Of a stretch of DNA of 64,000 nt, positions 1 to 10,052 are shown one piece after another. Position 1 is the first letter of the stretch. Every line of letters starts with the position of its first letter. A program made the position numbers and the translations under genes. The stretch comes from Diplonema papillatum. Taxonomy: Eukaryota > Euglenozoa > Diplonemea > Diplonemida > Diplonemidae. Location: NCBI GenBank assembly GCA_030068145.1, contig JAPJBO010000602.1:62001-126000 (forward strand). The letters are read 5' to 3'. A model generated the notes under the pieces. It did no database searches. It was not told the DNA's origin and saw only the letters and a list, made by a program, of their open reading frames with translations.

Positions 1-1057
1 TTTTTCAGATGGCCACGAGAGCCCGTAACAGCTCTATAGCAAGCTCACAAACCCAGCCCTACCCGGATGCCTACAACCTGCCGACCCTCCACAACATCAC
101 ATGCGCCCTGTTTTGAGGTCGGAGAAGCTCCAGAACGTGCGCGAATAAGCCCGGAACGTGCCCGGACCAAGCCGGATCGTACTGGGCTGCCACGGCTCTG
201 ACCTCGGAACTGGCCCGCCGGCCACCACTTGTCAAAGGTATTAAGCGGCGCCCCCAGCCGTGGCGACTTTTAAGTTTAGTTCCTGGAAGCGAGCCTGAGG
301 GCTGGCCTGCGGCACTTGAGTCGGTTCTGCAGTCGTCTGCATCGTCCTCTATGGTGTTGAGGTCGATCGGCCGCATCTTGCTTTCCACAGATACGCACGA
401 GTCGCTATCGGGGCCAAGAGACTTCATCAACGCCCTCGATATCGATAGGGTTTGCGGACGCGCTTCGCGCTGTGCGCAACCGAGTCCAGCAGCGTGCCCG
501 TATGGTGCGCATGATGGTCAAGAACGAGTAGTCTGTCCTCGAGCAAGGACGAGAAGTCTGTCCTCGAGCCCAGCTCGACGCCGGTTGTCCTGGGAGTCGA
601 GTTTGACTTCGCGGCGAAGAGGTACCGGCTGAAGCAAGGGCGGGTGCAGAAGCCGCACTCCTCTTTTGCTCGGTCGATTTGACGCAAAGGACTCTGCGCG
701 GCGTCTGGAAGTCGTCGAGACCGCCATTTGAGCGTGGACGGTATGGGGCACACTGCTCTGCAGGGTGAGCCCAGTGCTTGCGGATGGTGACCCTGGCGCA
801 CCAGGTCCTGACCGGTTCCCTGGGCTGGGAGTCGCCAGTCCGCGTGAGGGACGATATCCTTCCGTTCCTGCGGGGGTGAGACGGCGTCTATCGGACAACC
901 GGTGGGTCCTCGTGGAGGCGTGGAGCACGCAGGGACGGGCCGGGCTGGTGGGCTCTCACAGTTTCACTGAGGGAGTTGATGCACCACGAAAGTCGAAAAG
1001 AGATTTGGGTTAGAATGCAAGAATCTGTAGCGATAATCTGCATCGCCGGCGACGTTG
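1..1057. other. No confident gene; dispersed repeat at 950-1080
   Basis: No open frame here is convincing. A short + frame at about 515-682, ending in a stop, has protein-like composition (contains GVEFDFAAKRYRLKQ) and could be the tail of a gene, but it is too short to support. Bases 950-1000 recur inverted near 25.2 kb, and bases 1010-1075 recur inverted at 43.40-43.44 kb and partially at 61.3 and 61.48 kb, so the right part is dispersed repeat. Confidence 0.5.
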
Positions 1058-1520
1058 TTATCTCTTCGCACGTGATGTGTCATGCTTTCGCCTCTTTAGC
1101 TCGTCTTCATCGTCGCGCTCAGGCGCGCGTTTGGTGCCTCGCTTCTCCTTCGACTGTTCGTCCAGATTCATCGGTTGCGCGCCGATGTCTGCTTCTTCAT
1201 GGCGCTTGGGCGATGGCCGCGCTTCGACGGGTGCTCTTCTACGCCGTTTTGTTGTCGGCTCCGATGCAGAGTTCGTCCGCTTCTTCGCTCGCGTCAGTGC
1301 CGTCTTCTTGACCCTCGCTGCTGGCTTTAATGTTGATGTTGCAGGTCTCTGATGTTGCTCGTCTTCTGCTGCTTCAGATAGCAAAGGAACACACGTTGCG
1401 GGGCCCTCCGGCTCCGCCTTCCTCTTCTTCGTCGTTGCTTCTTCTTCTCTCGCCACGGCCGCCTGGTGCTCCTTCCGACAGCATTGTTTGGGCCTTTGAC
1501 TCCGTAAATCCGCGTGCCGA
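1058..1520 (-). CDS. Lys/Arg/Glu-rich protein, 3' exon (partial)
   Basis: A minus-strand frame ends in a stop at 1058 and stays open for about 154 codons. It is very rich in Lys, Arg and Glu, with nuclear-localisation-like runs such as KKRTNS and TTKRRRRAP and no predicted fold. On the minus strand it is preceded by a TG-rich pyrimidine stretch and TTTTCGCAG, a good splice acceptor whose junction lies at 1520/1521. I therefore read it as a terminal exon of a nuclear or nucleic-acid-binding protein whose upstream exons lie beyond the inserted elements at 1.6-3.0 kb. No family is recognised. The composition-based call is an inference and could be a chance open frame in low-complexity DNA. Confidence 0.4.
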
Positions 1521-1630
1521 CTGCGAAAAGAGAACTTCACACACACACACACAGCCTTCAGTGTGGTCGGTCCAAAGAAACGTCAAGTTTTGCGCGGATA
1601 ATCGAAGCAGCTCTTCGTCGCTTTGACGAT

Positions 1631-3013
1631 AAAGGGGGGGTAGACCTGCTATCCAGGGGGACCTATCATCCTAGGATAACAGGACCTATTATCACCCGAT
1701 TTTATCCGGAATTCCCGCGAACATTAAAACTAGTGGTGTTAAAAAATTGCTAATATCCAGGCTTTGTCCAATGGTTATCCAAGGACTATCCAGGGTTTTG
1801 TTGGAGGGTGGTCAGCCGTCGCCAGCAAAGCAAGCGCACCCACAGGGTGGCAGAGTGTGCTGGTTCACAAAACACTGCACCAAACCGCGGCTTTTGAGAA
1901 AAAACCATTGATCAGCCGCTTTTCGGTTTTAACGGCTCTTTTTTCTTGTTTTCACTCTCTCTTTTTTGCTTATTGGCAACATTTACATTCTAAACCCCAT
2001 ACACGTATATTATTTACTTATTTATTAGTAAATAATACACGGGAAAGCAAATAATAAGCGATTGATCGATTTATGAAAAGGGTTTGCGGGAAGTAAATAA
2101 TAAAGGGGGGTAGACCTACTATCCAGGGGGACCTATTATCCTAGGATAATAGGTCGACTGGTTTTGGAGATAAATTTAACTTTTTAATTTTTCAGCGGCG
2201 AGTAAATTTCTTATGGAAGTGGGCCTACCCACCTGCTGTGAGTGTAACACCAGCATACCAAGTGAGAAACAGCATAGAATGTAAATGTTGCCAACAAGCA
2301 AAAAGAGAGAGTGAAAACAAGAAAAAAGAGCTGTTAAAACGGAAAAGAGGCTGATCAATGGTTTCTCAAGGCCGCGGTTTGGTGTAGTGTTTTGTGAACC
2401 AGCACACTCTGCCCTGTGGGTGCGCTTTGCTTTGCTGGTGCTGTGAAGAGGACGGCTGAAGCGCCGGCTGGTGTGGACTAGTTTCTGTTGTCTCAGTGCA
2501 CTCAGCATTGGTCGGACCCGGTGCAGGTGCAACTGGTGCAGATACGGCTGGTATGTCAACCTGTGGGTTGTTCGGTGGCACTTCTTCCTTGAATTCTACC
2601 GCATCCAGTGCAGGGAACGTCGGCCAGGCGGCAAAAGAACGGTCGTGGGAGTGCCTTGTGATATCGAAATCCCTCAGTTATGTTAGGGATGAAGCCAGAG
2701 GTGACAGAAAATTTTGCCACAGGGAAGGGGGCTTGTGGCAGCCAAGCGTGCATAGCAATGTTGCTTTTCAATCCTTCAATGTTGGCTCTTCCTAAGCAGA
2801 ATTGTCAAAGGGCACCCACCAACATTCGACCGGACAGGTTGGTTTTACCAAACAATAATCAATATCGCGCCGAAGGCGCGAAGGAAAAAGCCACCGCCCT
2901 TGGATAAGCATTGGATAAAGCCTGGATAATAGCAATTTTTAGCGCCACTAGTTTTAATGTTCACGGATTTCCGGAAAAAAATCGGGTGGATAATAGGTCT
3001 ACCCCCCCTTTAA
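1631..3013. mobile_element. Nested short elements with G-run/palindrome ends
   Basis: The left end (AAAGGGGGGGTAGACCT) and the right end near 3000 are inverted copies for about 120 bp, including a shared AACATTAAAACTAGTGG block. A second left end starts at 2102, so one element appears inserted in, or fused to, another. A perfect 26-bp palindrome centred on CCTAGG lies at 2130-2155 just inside the second left end. No transposase frame is visible, so these are probably non-autonomous. Related ends occur at 4438-4490 and 10840-10885. Confidence 0.7.
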
Positions 3014-3230
3014 CCTAGACAAGCAGAATTGTCCGAGGGCACCCACTAGCAGGGAACATGAGCTGGGTTTCGACCGGACAGGTTGCTTTTACCAAACAAC
3101 AATCAATATCGCGCCGAAGGCACGAAGGAAAAAAGCACCACCCTGCAACAAAACCCTGGATAGCCCTTGGACAACCATTGGATAAAGCCTGGATAATAGC
3201 AATTTTCCGAGTCTAGAGGTTTGGTAATTT
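3014..3230. repeat. Second copy of the 2790-2940 element interior
   Basis: Bases 3020-3215 repeat 2795-2940 (mutated), including the hairpin TCGCGCCGAAGGC and the block ending in GGATAATAGCAATTTT. It is a partial duplicate of the preceding element's right half and carries no gene. Confidence 0.75.
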
Positions 3231-3874
3231 TGAAGTTCTCAAATTTAGCTCTCTAGCGAGCTATCCCACTTTTCTGGGGCAGGCCGTGGGGTACCCCCAC
3301 CCCGGACATTTCTCACGTGTGGCCCTATTTACGCTCGTTTTGGGCAAAATCCAAGATCCTATTTACGTTTTTTTGCACTTTTTCCGCCTGTCTTTTGCAC
3401 CCGTTTTGGTTCGTAGCTACACCCAGAACTTCGTCCTTGGGCTTGTTTTGACTGGCCGTGTTCTGCCCTCAAGACTTCTGTGTACTAACGAGCAAAAAGA
3501 ATCAAGAAGGCGAACCAAACTCGACCACTTGATTGCACACTGTCAGGCGCCCAACAAGAACTCGAGTGGTGTTGCGTCAACGCTTGCCAATATAAAGCTA
3601 AGACCTTCAGAGTCGTCGAATTAATGGAGTATTTATCATCCCCCAGTGTTCTAATGCAAACACTTGATTCTTTGGCTCGCGTAGCGAGCCGGAAAAAAAC
3701 GGTATGATACACCCTAATTCCCGGCCTGTAAGCCCGAAAAAACGGGTGTATCTGTCGTAGTGCAGTCAGGAGTTGCCCCAAACCCGCCGACCCATTTGAT
3801 GCGTTGTTGTATTCGCCCAGTTCTTCGAAAGACGGCCTGCTTGGGTGGCCTTCGGGTGGCATCTCGGACACAAG
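3231..3874. other. No gene seen
   Basis: Several short frames exist but none has support. An imperfect inverted repeat, GATACACCC (from 3703) with GGGTGTATC (to 3752), is the only visible structure. Confidence 0.4.
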
Positions 3875-3976
3875 ATGCGTGCTGATAACGTTCTGATTCA
3901 GCATGTGTACGAAGAGAAACTAATTAACGTGCTGAAATCAGTACGTTTAGCATGCTGAACGTAAGGCCTGGCTGTA
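3875..3976 (-). repeat. Palindromic element end, inverted copy of 51866-51985
   Basis: The reverse complement of this stretch matches 51866-51985. Both carry CAGCATGCTGAACGT-type palindromes and repeated ACGTGCTG/CAGCACGT blocks. It looks like the end of a transposable element with palindromic termini. No associated ORF could be assigned. Confidence 0.6.
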
Positions 3977-4087
3977 GCCTGGTGCAAAAAAAGTGCAAAA
4001 AAATGTGTTTGGACAAAATCTCTATTTACATTCACGCTTTAGGGCCACACCTGACATTTCTACCTTTTTTTTTTTTTGTTATTTTTC

Positions 4088-4750
4088 AGGGTATTAGTTT
4101 GAAGGCTTCCGGGATTTGCAGATGTAGACCGTTACTATGGGGTGGTTTTGGGCGGTGTTTCGGTGCCGTTTTCGCCGATGTACGGCGTCTTGGGGCAGAG
4201 CCGACACATCTCCACTACTTCGTTCGGCAAAAGAGGGGTCTTCATGGGTCAATTATGGTCACCCCGTCAGTTTGGCGACACATTTTGCGGGCGTTTTTTC
4301 AACGTACACCAGCCTGGATCAAGCTTTTCGGGGTTTTCCGAATGCTTCTGGGTTCCCTGTGGGGGGGTGCCATATGGGGACGCGCTCCAAAAACAGTCAA
4401 AATCGTAAACAGACAGTCTCGTCAGGCAGCTGAAGGGGGGTGACCTGGGGACCTATTTTCCTATGATTCCTATGATAATAGGTCCACGGTTTTGGTGTGT
4501 ACCGCCGTGCCTACAACAACATTTTTAGCGTTATTTTTAGTAACATCGCGCCGAAGGCGCGACGGAAAATTTGGGCAAAACGTGTGTGGGCAACTCTTAG
4601 CTCGTGTGGGATACTCAACTGTCAAACAGGACCTTGGCCCGGTAATGAAGCACAGTGGCTGCCGACCCGAAGCTGAACCCAATTGAACGGCAGCGGCTGG
4701 GTCTCAGCAGCGGAGGCTCAGCAGCCATCCAGCACCTTCAGCACACCCCC
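4088..4750 (+). repeat. Dispersed repeat R1, copy 1
   Basis: About 650 bp beginning CAGGGTATTAGTTTGAAGG is repeated with few differences at 10500-11160. It includes the GGGGGGTGACCTGGGG block, an AT-rich palindrome related to the one at 2130, and a TCGCGCCGAAGGCGCGA hairpin at about 4547-4563. The three overlapping frames over 4137-4443 persist in the other copy but shift relative to each other through indels, so they are not counted as genes. Confidence 0.85.
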
Positions 4751-4875
4751 CGCCTATATTTACTTTGAACACCGTTTTTTGAACATTTTTTTTTTTTTCC
4801 CGGCCAAGTCCGGTTTGCAGATTTAGACCGTCGGTCTAAATCTGCAACGGAAACTAATCCCCTGGTATTTTTGCA
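4751..4875. other. T-rich spacer between R1 and R2
   Basis: Contains a T tract and a 13-bp inverted repeat around GATTTAGACCGTCGGTCTAAATC at about 4819-4842. No gene. Confidence 0.5.
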
Positions 4876-5411
4876 GGGCCTTATATATAAAAGTTCCTCC
4901 TACGTAACTGTCCATAAGTTGCTCGGAGTTACTCAAAATCCCAGTTGCGGCACAACTGCACGTTTATGTATCCGACAGGGTGCACCTCTTTTGTGGTTGT
5001 CACTACTGTCCACCACAGAGACTGTCCGCTGGTATTTCTGGCTTGAGTATTGTTTCATGACGTGTTGCCAAGAAAGCGAAGACCGCGGCTGTCCGCCCTG
5101 CTGTTGCAGATTACTGCCAAGTGTTCTTGAATGATCCCGGCACACTGCTACAGTACCCCAACAATCGCCTTCTTCGCATGGCTCTTTTGCTTCCCGAGCC
5201 GCAGGCGCGGAAATTTTTTCAAGCTGTTGGGCCAGTCGCAGGTTCCAAAATTGAGGCTGTACGTTGCTTCAACGATGATCCAAAGGTGCAGGAACCGGTG
5301 CTGTGTACTGCTAGTGTGACTGCTGTACTGTAGCATTACTACTGGGCCCCTCAGCCAGGGCAATCTGTGCTTTTTTTTTTTTTTTTTTGTTGCTCGGACT
5401 CAGGGCCTTAT
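4876..5411 (+). repeat. Dispersed repeat R2, unit 1
   Basis: The unit starts at GGGCCTTATATATAAAA, runs through CCATAAGTTGCTCGGAGTTACT and CACTACTGTCCACCACAGAG, and ends with a T tract and GCTCGGACTCAGGGCCTTAT. Other copies lie at 6030-6520, about 8330-8780 (rearranged) and 10053-10455. Each has a GC hairpin of the type GCGCCGCAGGCGC (here slightly degraded) except the last. The regular order and T-rich end suggest a short retroelement or satellite-like unit. No coding function is supported. Confidence 0.8.
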
Positions 5412-6029
5412 CAGTGCTCCCGCTAACGAAAAGTGCGAGGAATTCCTCAAAAAAACTTTAACTCTAAAAAAAGAGGCTCGAAAAAAGAGGGTGAGGAATT
5501 CCTCACCTTTTTCCCGTTGGTGGTATCGTGTAGCCAAAGCACTGCATCACAGTCTACTTGTGGGCTGGCGGGCAGAAGTCAGGGGCTGCCACGGATCAGA
5601 AGCAACCCCGGATTTCTTGACAGATTCTCCGAGTCGAAACAATTGCCTTGTTCCGTGTGATCTCTGGTCTGCGTCTACTCGTGCCAATAATTAACCAGCA
5701 CGCAGTATCAAGTGGTGGTTGAATTTGAAATGGGCTGTTGCCTCCAGGAATGTGCAGTGTTTACTGTGACAAACAGACTGAGAAGTGCAAACGTTCTCCA
5801 CCTGTACCGTACTGTTTGCCAGGGGGCGGAGCCCCCCGGACCCCCCCTCTGGAGAAAAGCTTTCTCGGTCTCACAGCGGCAAAAGAAAGTTGGTCGGGAA
5901 ACCAAGGCAAAAACGAAGCTAATAACCTGCACAACACGGGGGGAAAATTTTTTGGGGGGCACAAAAAAAAAACAAGCCCCGAACAGGTTTTTGGATTCCT
6001 CACCAAAAGTGAGGTTAGCGGGAGCACTG
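5412..6029. mobile_element. hAT-type MITE with 8-bp target duplication
   Basis: The element has 16-bp perfect terminal inverted repeats CAGTGCTCCCGCTAAC and is flanked by direct copies of GGCCTTAT (5404-5411 and 6030-6037). An 8-bp duplication with a CAG-starting terminal repeat is the signature of the hAT superfamily. At 618 bp with no transposase it must be non-autonomous. It interrupts an R2 repeat exactly at its TATA-like start, and the uninterrupted R2 unit at 4876 shows the empty site. Confidence 0.85.
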
Positions 6030-6520
6030 GGCCTTATATATAAAACTCCTCCCACGTAACTGTCCATAAGTTGCTCGGAGTTACTGAAAAATCCCAGTTG
6101 CGGCACAACTGCACGTTTATGTACCCGACAGGGTATACCTCTTTTGTGGTTGTCACTACTGTCCACCACAGAGACTGTCCTTCGGGAAGCAAAAGAGCCA
6201 TGCGAAGAATGTTGAAGTATGGCTAAAGATAAAGTGGTGTCACCTGGGGGTAATCTCGGCGGACAGCCACGGTCTTCGCTTTCTTGGCAACATGTCATGA
6301 AACAGCCAGAAATACCAGCGCCGCAGGCGCGGAAAATTTTTCAAGCTATTGGGCAAGTCGCAGGTTCCAAAATTGAGGCTGTACGTTGCTTATCCAAAGG
6401 TGCAGTAACCGGTGCTGTGCACTGCTAGTGTGACTGCTGTACTGTAGCACTACTACTGGGCCCCTCAGCCGGGGCATTCTGTGCTTTTTTTTTTTTTCGT
6501 TGCTCGGACTTCAGGGATTT
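6030..6520 (+). repeat. Dispersed repeat R2, unit 2
   Basis: This is the continuation of R2 after the hAT-type MITE. It is closely similar to 4876-5400 but carries extra bases at about 6208-6252 (GTTGAAGTATGGCTAAAG). That insert also occurs in reverse at about 37560-37610 and in part at 11920. It has the hairpin GCGCCGCAGGCGC and ends in a T tract. Confidence 0.8.
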
Positions 6521-6921
6521 ATAAGGGGATTTCGGCCTAGAGCAATAGTCCATGTAGATGGACGGGTACCCGTCTTTTGCACCGGGGTGCCGAGCACGTG
6601 TTTGTCGACCCCCCAGACCCCCCCCCCCCCAGTGGTGGTCCAGCCTGTCCAGCCACCCCAGCCAGCCCTGCAAAGTCGTTGAGGGCCCGAAAATTAGTGC
6701 CACCACTGTCCTCCACTGTGGATCACTATGCACCACCATGCGCTATCGTGTCACTGTGCACACCGCACTAGCGTGGATCACTGTGCATCACCGTGCATCA
6801 CTGCGCACCGTGTATAGATTCCGAGCCAGATGTTCCAGAGGGTGGAGGGTGCAGCAGAGAGGTGGGAGAACCAGCAGTTGTCCGGCAAAGGGCGCGTGAG
6901 GGGGAAAACACAGCAGTTGGA
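6521..6921. other. Low-complexity stretch, no gene
   Basis: A C run at 6619-6630 is followed by short degenerate repeats of GTGCATCACTGTGCA type at 6720-6810. No gene is supported. Confidence 0.5.
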
Positions 6922-7374
6922 TTACAAGGAAGAGTTGGAGAATAAGGGCATGGGGCGTCGTGCCAACTGCTCTCTCTTTGCGAGGACCGCCGACACGGCA
7001 TCGAAGTACACCGAAGCCTTTGCGAACTTCAATAATGTTCGGCGTACGTTCGTGTACCGCAACGGGTCCTCGGCTTCGGGCTCGGGCTCTGAGTCCTCGC
7101 TTTCTGACGCATCGTCTTTGTCATTTTTCCTGACTGTCGGATCCAGCATGAGATACTCTCTCATCAGCTGGTCAAGAAATTCTGGCGTCACGGAAGGGGG
7201 ATTGTACGCCAAGAACAAACATTGGCGCACAGTTGAGTTCGACAACCTGTTGCGGATGTACGTACGGCACTGCTTTACTACGGAGAACAATCGTTCCACC
7301 GACCGCTTGCTCGCCTCCATGACCCCCCCCCCCGGACTCTCATGGGAGGAATGTGCCAGGAGATTCTCAACCAA
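6922..7374 (-). pseudogene. hAT transposase C-terminal fragment
   Basis: The minus frame reads SVERLFSVVKQ, then RNRLSNSTV and LFLAYN. This is the pattern of the hAT dimerisation domain (S-x-ER-x-FS, then RNRL, then FL-x-x-N) near the end of hAT transposases. A Ser/Glu/Pro-rich acidic tail follows. Only about 150 residues remain and the catalytic core is absent, so this is a truncated remnant or one exon. The hAT-type MITE at 5412 shows that hAT activity occurred in this genome, but no link between the two can be shown. Confidence 0.65.
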
Positions 7375-7384
7375 TGGCTACGTC

Positions 7385-7905
7385 ATCTCTCTCGAGAAAG
7401 CGTAAACACTTTCACCTGGTGGAAGTAGTGCCCCGTGGCGGTTGGTTACGAGCCACAACCCAATTTGTAAACCCCCTTTTTTTAAAGAAAAACGGACGAA
7501 GGGAGGAGGAAGTGAAGCCATAGCACATGGTTTCAAACCACGGAGTCCTGGACTCCTTTCCCACACTTCTTCAGCAAGGCAGACGCACAAAAGGACGGTG
7601 CCACGGCATGATTCGGCAGCCGCTGCTAAACGAACATCGACGTGGGCGGCATAGAGAAAGAAGAACTACTCTACGGCACCAGAAAGTCCAAAAATACCAT
7701 GGTAAAGAAAATTAAAGTTAAAATTAGAAGTAAAAGGAGAAAAAAGAAATTGTCGACAACGAAAGAAAGAACAGAAAAAGCAGAAAACGGGAAAAAAAGA
7801 AAAAAAGAAGAAAAAAAGACTCTGCATTCCGCGAAGAAGACTTGATGCTAGCATCAAACACTTAGAGGCAAGTAGCGCCTGAACACGAAACTAAGATTTT
7901 CCCCC
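7385..7905. repeat. Dispersed repeat also at 44.94 and 45.39 kb; A/G-rich tail
   Basis: Bases 7390-7500 (containing GTGCCCCGTGGCGGTTGGTT) recur at 44940-45060 and 45388-45490. An A/G-rich stretch follows (7680-7830), then GACTTGATGCTAGCATCAAA at 7839, a palindromic motif repeated several times around 45.3-46.6 kb. The ORFs here follow base bias and are not called. Confidence 0.7.
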
Positions 7906-8040
7906 CCCTATGACCCCCCTGGGACCCCCTATGGACCCCCCCATGACCCCCCTATGGACCCCCTATGGGCCCCCCCATGACCCCCTATGACTGCTGTGGT
8001 AGACCCGCCAGCCCGTGGGTTTTTTTTTTTTTTTTTTTTT
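7906..8040. repeat. C-rich simple repeat (TATGGACCCCC-like) and T tract
   Basis: Degenerate units of the type CCCCCTATGGACC run from about 7900 to 7990 and are followed by a long T tract at 8020-8041. Low-complexity DNA only. Confidence 0.85.
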
Positions 8041-8329
8041 TGAGGATGGACGGGTGACCCGCCCATCTAGACCGGCGTATAAATCCCTGTCGGACTTGGT
8101 CCGAGCACCAGACCCATATATAAGCCACTGCTCGGACTCAGGGAAGTAGCTTGAGCTCTGAGCCCCACGTAAAATCCTACCAAATGTTGTACAGAGCACT
8201 TTTCAGGGTCCTTGGTGCGTGTGGAGCTCAGACCGACACTGTGTTGAGGGTGTGGGGTGTTCGGACGAAATGCGGCACGTGCAAGTGGGTTTTGCTGTAG
8301 CGCCACACAGCAATAATTGCTAGCCGCTT
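8041..8329. other. R2-related spacer with foldback motif
   Basis: Contains CGGACTTGGTCCGAGCACC, able to fold on itself as GCTCGGAC/GTCCGAGC, and CATATATAAGCCACTG. Both recur at about 10445-10490. No gene. Confidence 0.5.
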
Positions 8330-8981
8330 TGTAGTTGTCACTACTGTCCACCACAGAGACTGTCCTTCGGGAAGCAAAAAAGCCATGCGAAGAAGGCAAG
8401 TGTCGCCTGGCGGTTATCTGTGACAGCAGGGCTGACAGCTGCGGTCTTTCTTGGCAAGCAACAGGACATGTAACATTACGTAAGCTAATACCAGCGCCGC
8501 AGGCGCGGAATTTTTTTCAAGCTAATGGGTCAGCGCAGGGACTGCGGCAAAGTTGATGCGAGTCACGTGCACTTTCATGGACGCGACAGGGTGCTCCTCT
8601 TTGTGGTTGTCACTACTGCCCACCACAGAGAGCAGGGCGGACAACTGCGGTCTTCTTGGCTAAAAACAAGACATGAAACAATACAAAAGCCAAAAATGCC
8701 AGCGCCGCAGGCGCGGAAATTTTTGCCAAGCTAATGGGCCAGTGCAGCAGGTTCCAAATTTGAGGGTGTACATTGCTAGAACGATGATCCAAAGGTGCAG
8801 TAACCGTAGTGTAGCATCATCCACCCACTCACTGCCCACTACATACCCACCACCACCACTGCCCACCGCACCACCCACTGCACAACCTACCACCCACTAC
8901 CGCTGCCCACCCACGACACCTGACCGCTGGCTATAACTATAGTTTTTTTTTTTTTTTTTGGATGTCGTACAGGGCCTTATA
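8330..8981 (+). repeat. Dispersed repeat R2, rearranged unit 3
   Basis: Two partial R2 segments (about 8330-8540 and 8590-8790) each contain CACTACTG(T/C)CCACCACAGAG and the hairpin GCGCCGCAGGCGCGG. They are followed by a CCACC-rich simple stretch (8817-8925) and a T tract. The segment ends with AGGGCCTTATA, the left half of an R2 start split by the element at 8982. Confidence 0.75.
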
Positions 8982-10052
8982 CCGTCCCGCTCTTAATTTA
9001 TGAATTTCTAATTAATGAATACGGCCAAAATTAAATAATTATTCATAAATTAGAAATTCACTAAACAGGACCCCACAAATTAAAATCATGGCTTCCGTCC
9101 CTGAGCTCTTCAGGGCTGTTGACGAAAGGGCGCTTGACGACAGCGTTGTCAAACTTGGGAGTAAGCCGGCTACCGAACGAACGGTCCTTTCGGCGGATGA
9201 AATTCGGAAGCTGACCTGGAGAAAACGGTGGGGTAGCACCATGGGGAAAATTACCCTACAAGCGCCACGTCAAGTACCAGTGCCTTGCTCAAGATATTGA
9301 CCGCCTGAACCGTGAATCCATCGTGTACTCATGGGCCGCCTCTGGTGTGCACCGAGCACTCGGTCTTCAGCAACCCGTGGACTCAAAAGGAGCCCCCATC
9401 ACTGTCGTGTTTGACAAGTACAAAGCCCTCTACGACGAGGAGAAAAACTGGGACAAGGATCTTGTCGAGACTGTTGAGGAGGAAGGCAATTCTGACATCA
9501 CCTTGCCAATCTCAAGCCAAGAGATGGCCCCAGCGGCAGTGCCCGCGACACGTTCAACGCAGCCTGCTGCAAAGCCTCCGGGCAAACGCGGACCAGGGCG
9601 CCCTCCGTCGAAGGCGAAACCCCCTCCGAAGAATCAACCAACACTGAACTCTTTCTTCGCGAAGAAACGAACCCTCGAAGCGTGTGCTGAAGGCGAGCCT
9701 GAAGCGCAGAGGGTTAAGGACGAGTGAACTGGCAAGCCTTTCCCCCCTTTTCCCGCTAACGTTATCTCGGCCGTACTCTTCACCAACGTTTTTGCCCTGC
9801 AGCTAGCGAGTCTTTTGCCATTTTTCTTTTACGTTTTCGGCCTGACAACGTACCGTTCTGTCTGTACCGTACCGTCTGTACCGTACCGTGTACTGTACCG
9901 TCTGCAGTACCTCAGTTTCAAAATGTCGGGACGAAATTAATTAATTTCAGCCCAAAATCTTCGGGCCGATGAAAAAATAGTTATTCATAAATTAAAACCC
10001 CCGCTAATTAAGAGCGCGCGAATAAAGAGCCTATAAATTAAGAGCGGGACGG
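8982..10052. mobile_element. TA-duplicating element (Tc1/mariner-pogo-like?), 1.07 kb
   Basis: Terminal inverted repeats CCGTCCCGCTCTTAATTTAT are identical over 20 bp at both ends. The element splits an R2 start: the left flank ends CCTTATA and the right flank begins TATATAAAA, giving a TA duplication compared with the intact sites at 4880 and 6034. TA duplication points to Tc1/mariner or pogo relatives. AT-rich DNA lies inside both ends. It carries one frame-shifted gene (9088-9727) without a recognisable catalytic domain, so it is probably non-autonomous. Confidence 0.8.
9088..9727 (+). pseudogene. Element-encoded AT-hook/PIP-box protein, frameshifted
   Basis: The first frame opens at ATG 9088 (MASVPELFRAVDE...) and loses register around 9195-9245. 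The second frame continues KRHVKYQCLAQDIDRLNRES and runs to a stop at 9727. The total length is 3n+1, so a single-base change explains the break. Near the C-terminus are an AT-hook-like core (KRGPGRPPSK) and QPTLNSFF, which fits the PCNA-interacting consensus Q-x-x-L-x-x-F-F. A PCNA-binding motif has been reported in Drosophila pogo transposase, so this may be a deleted pogo-type protein. No DDE catalytic core is visible. The protein is probably nuclear and DNA-binding; this is inference. Confidence 0.6.
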
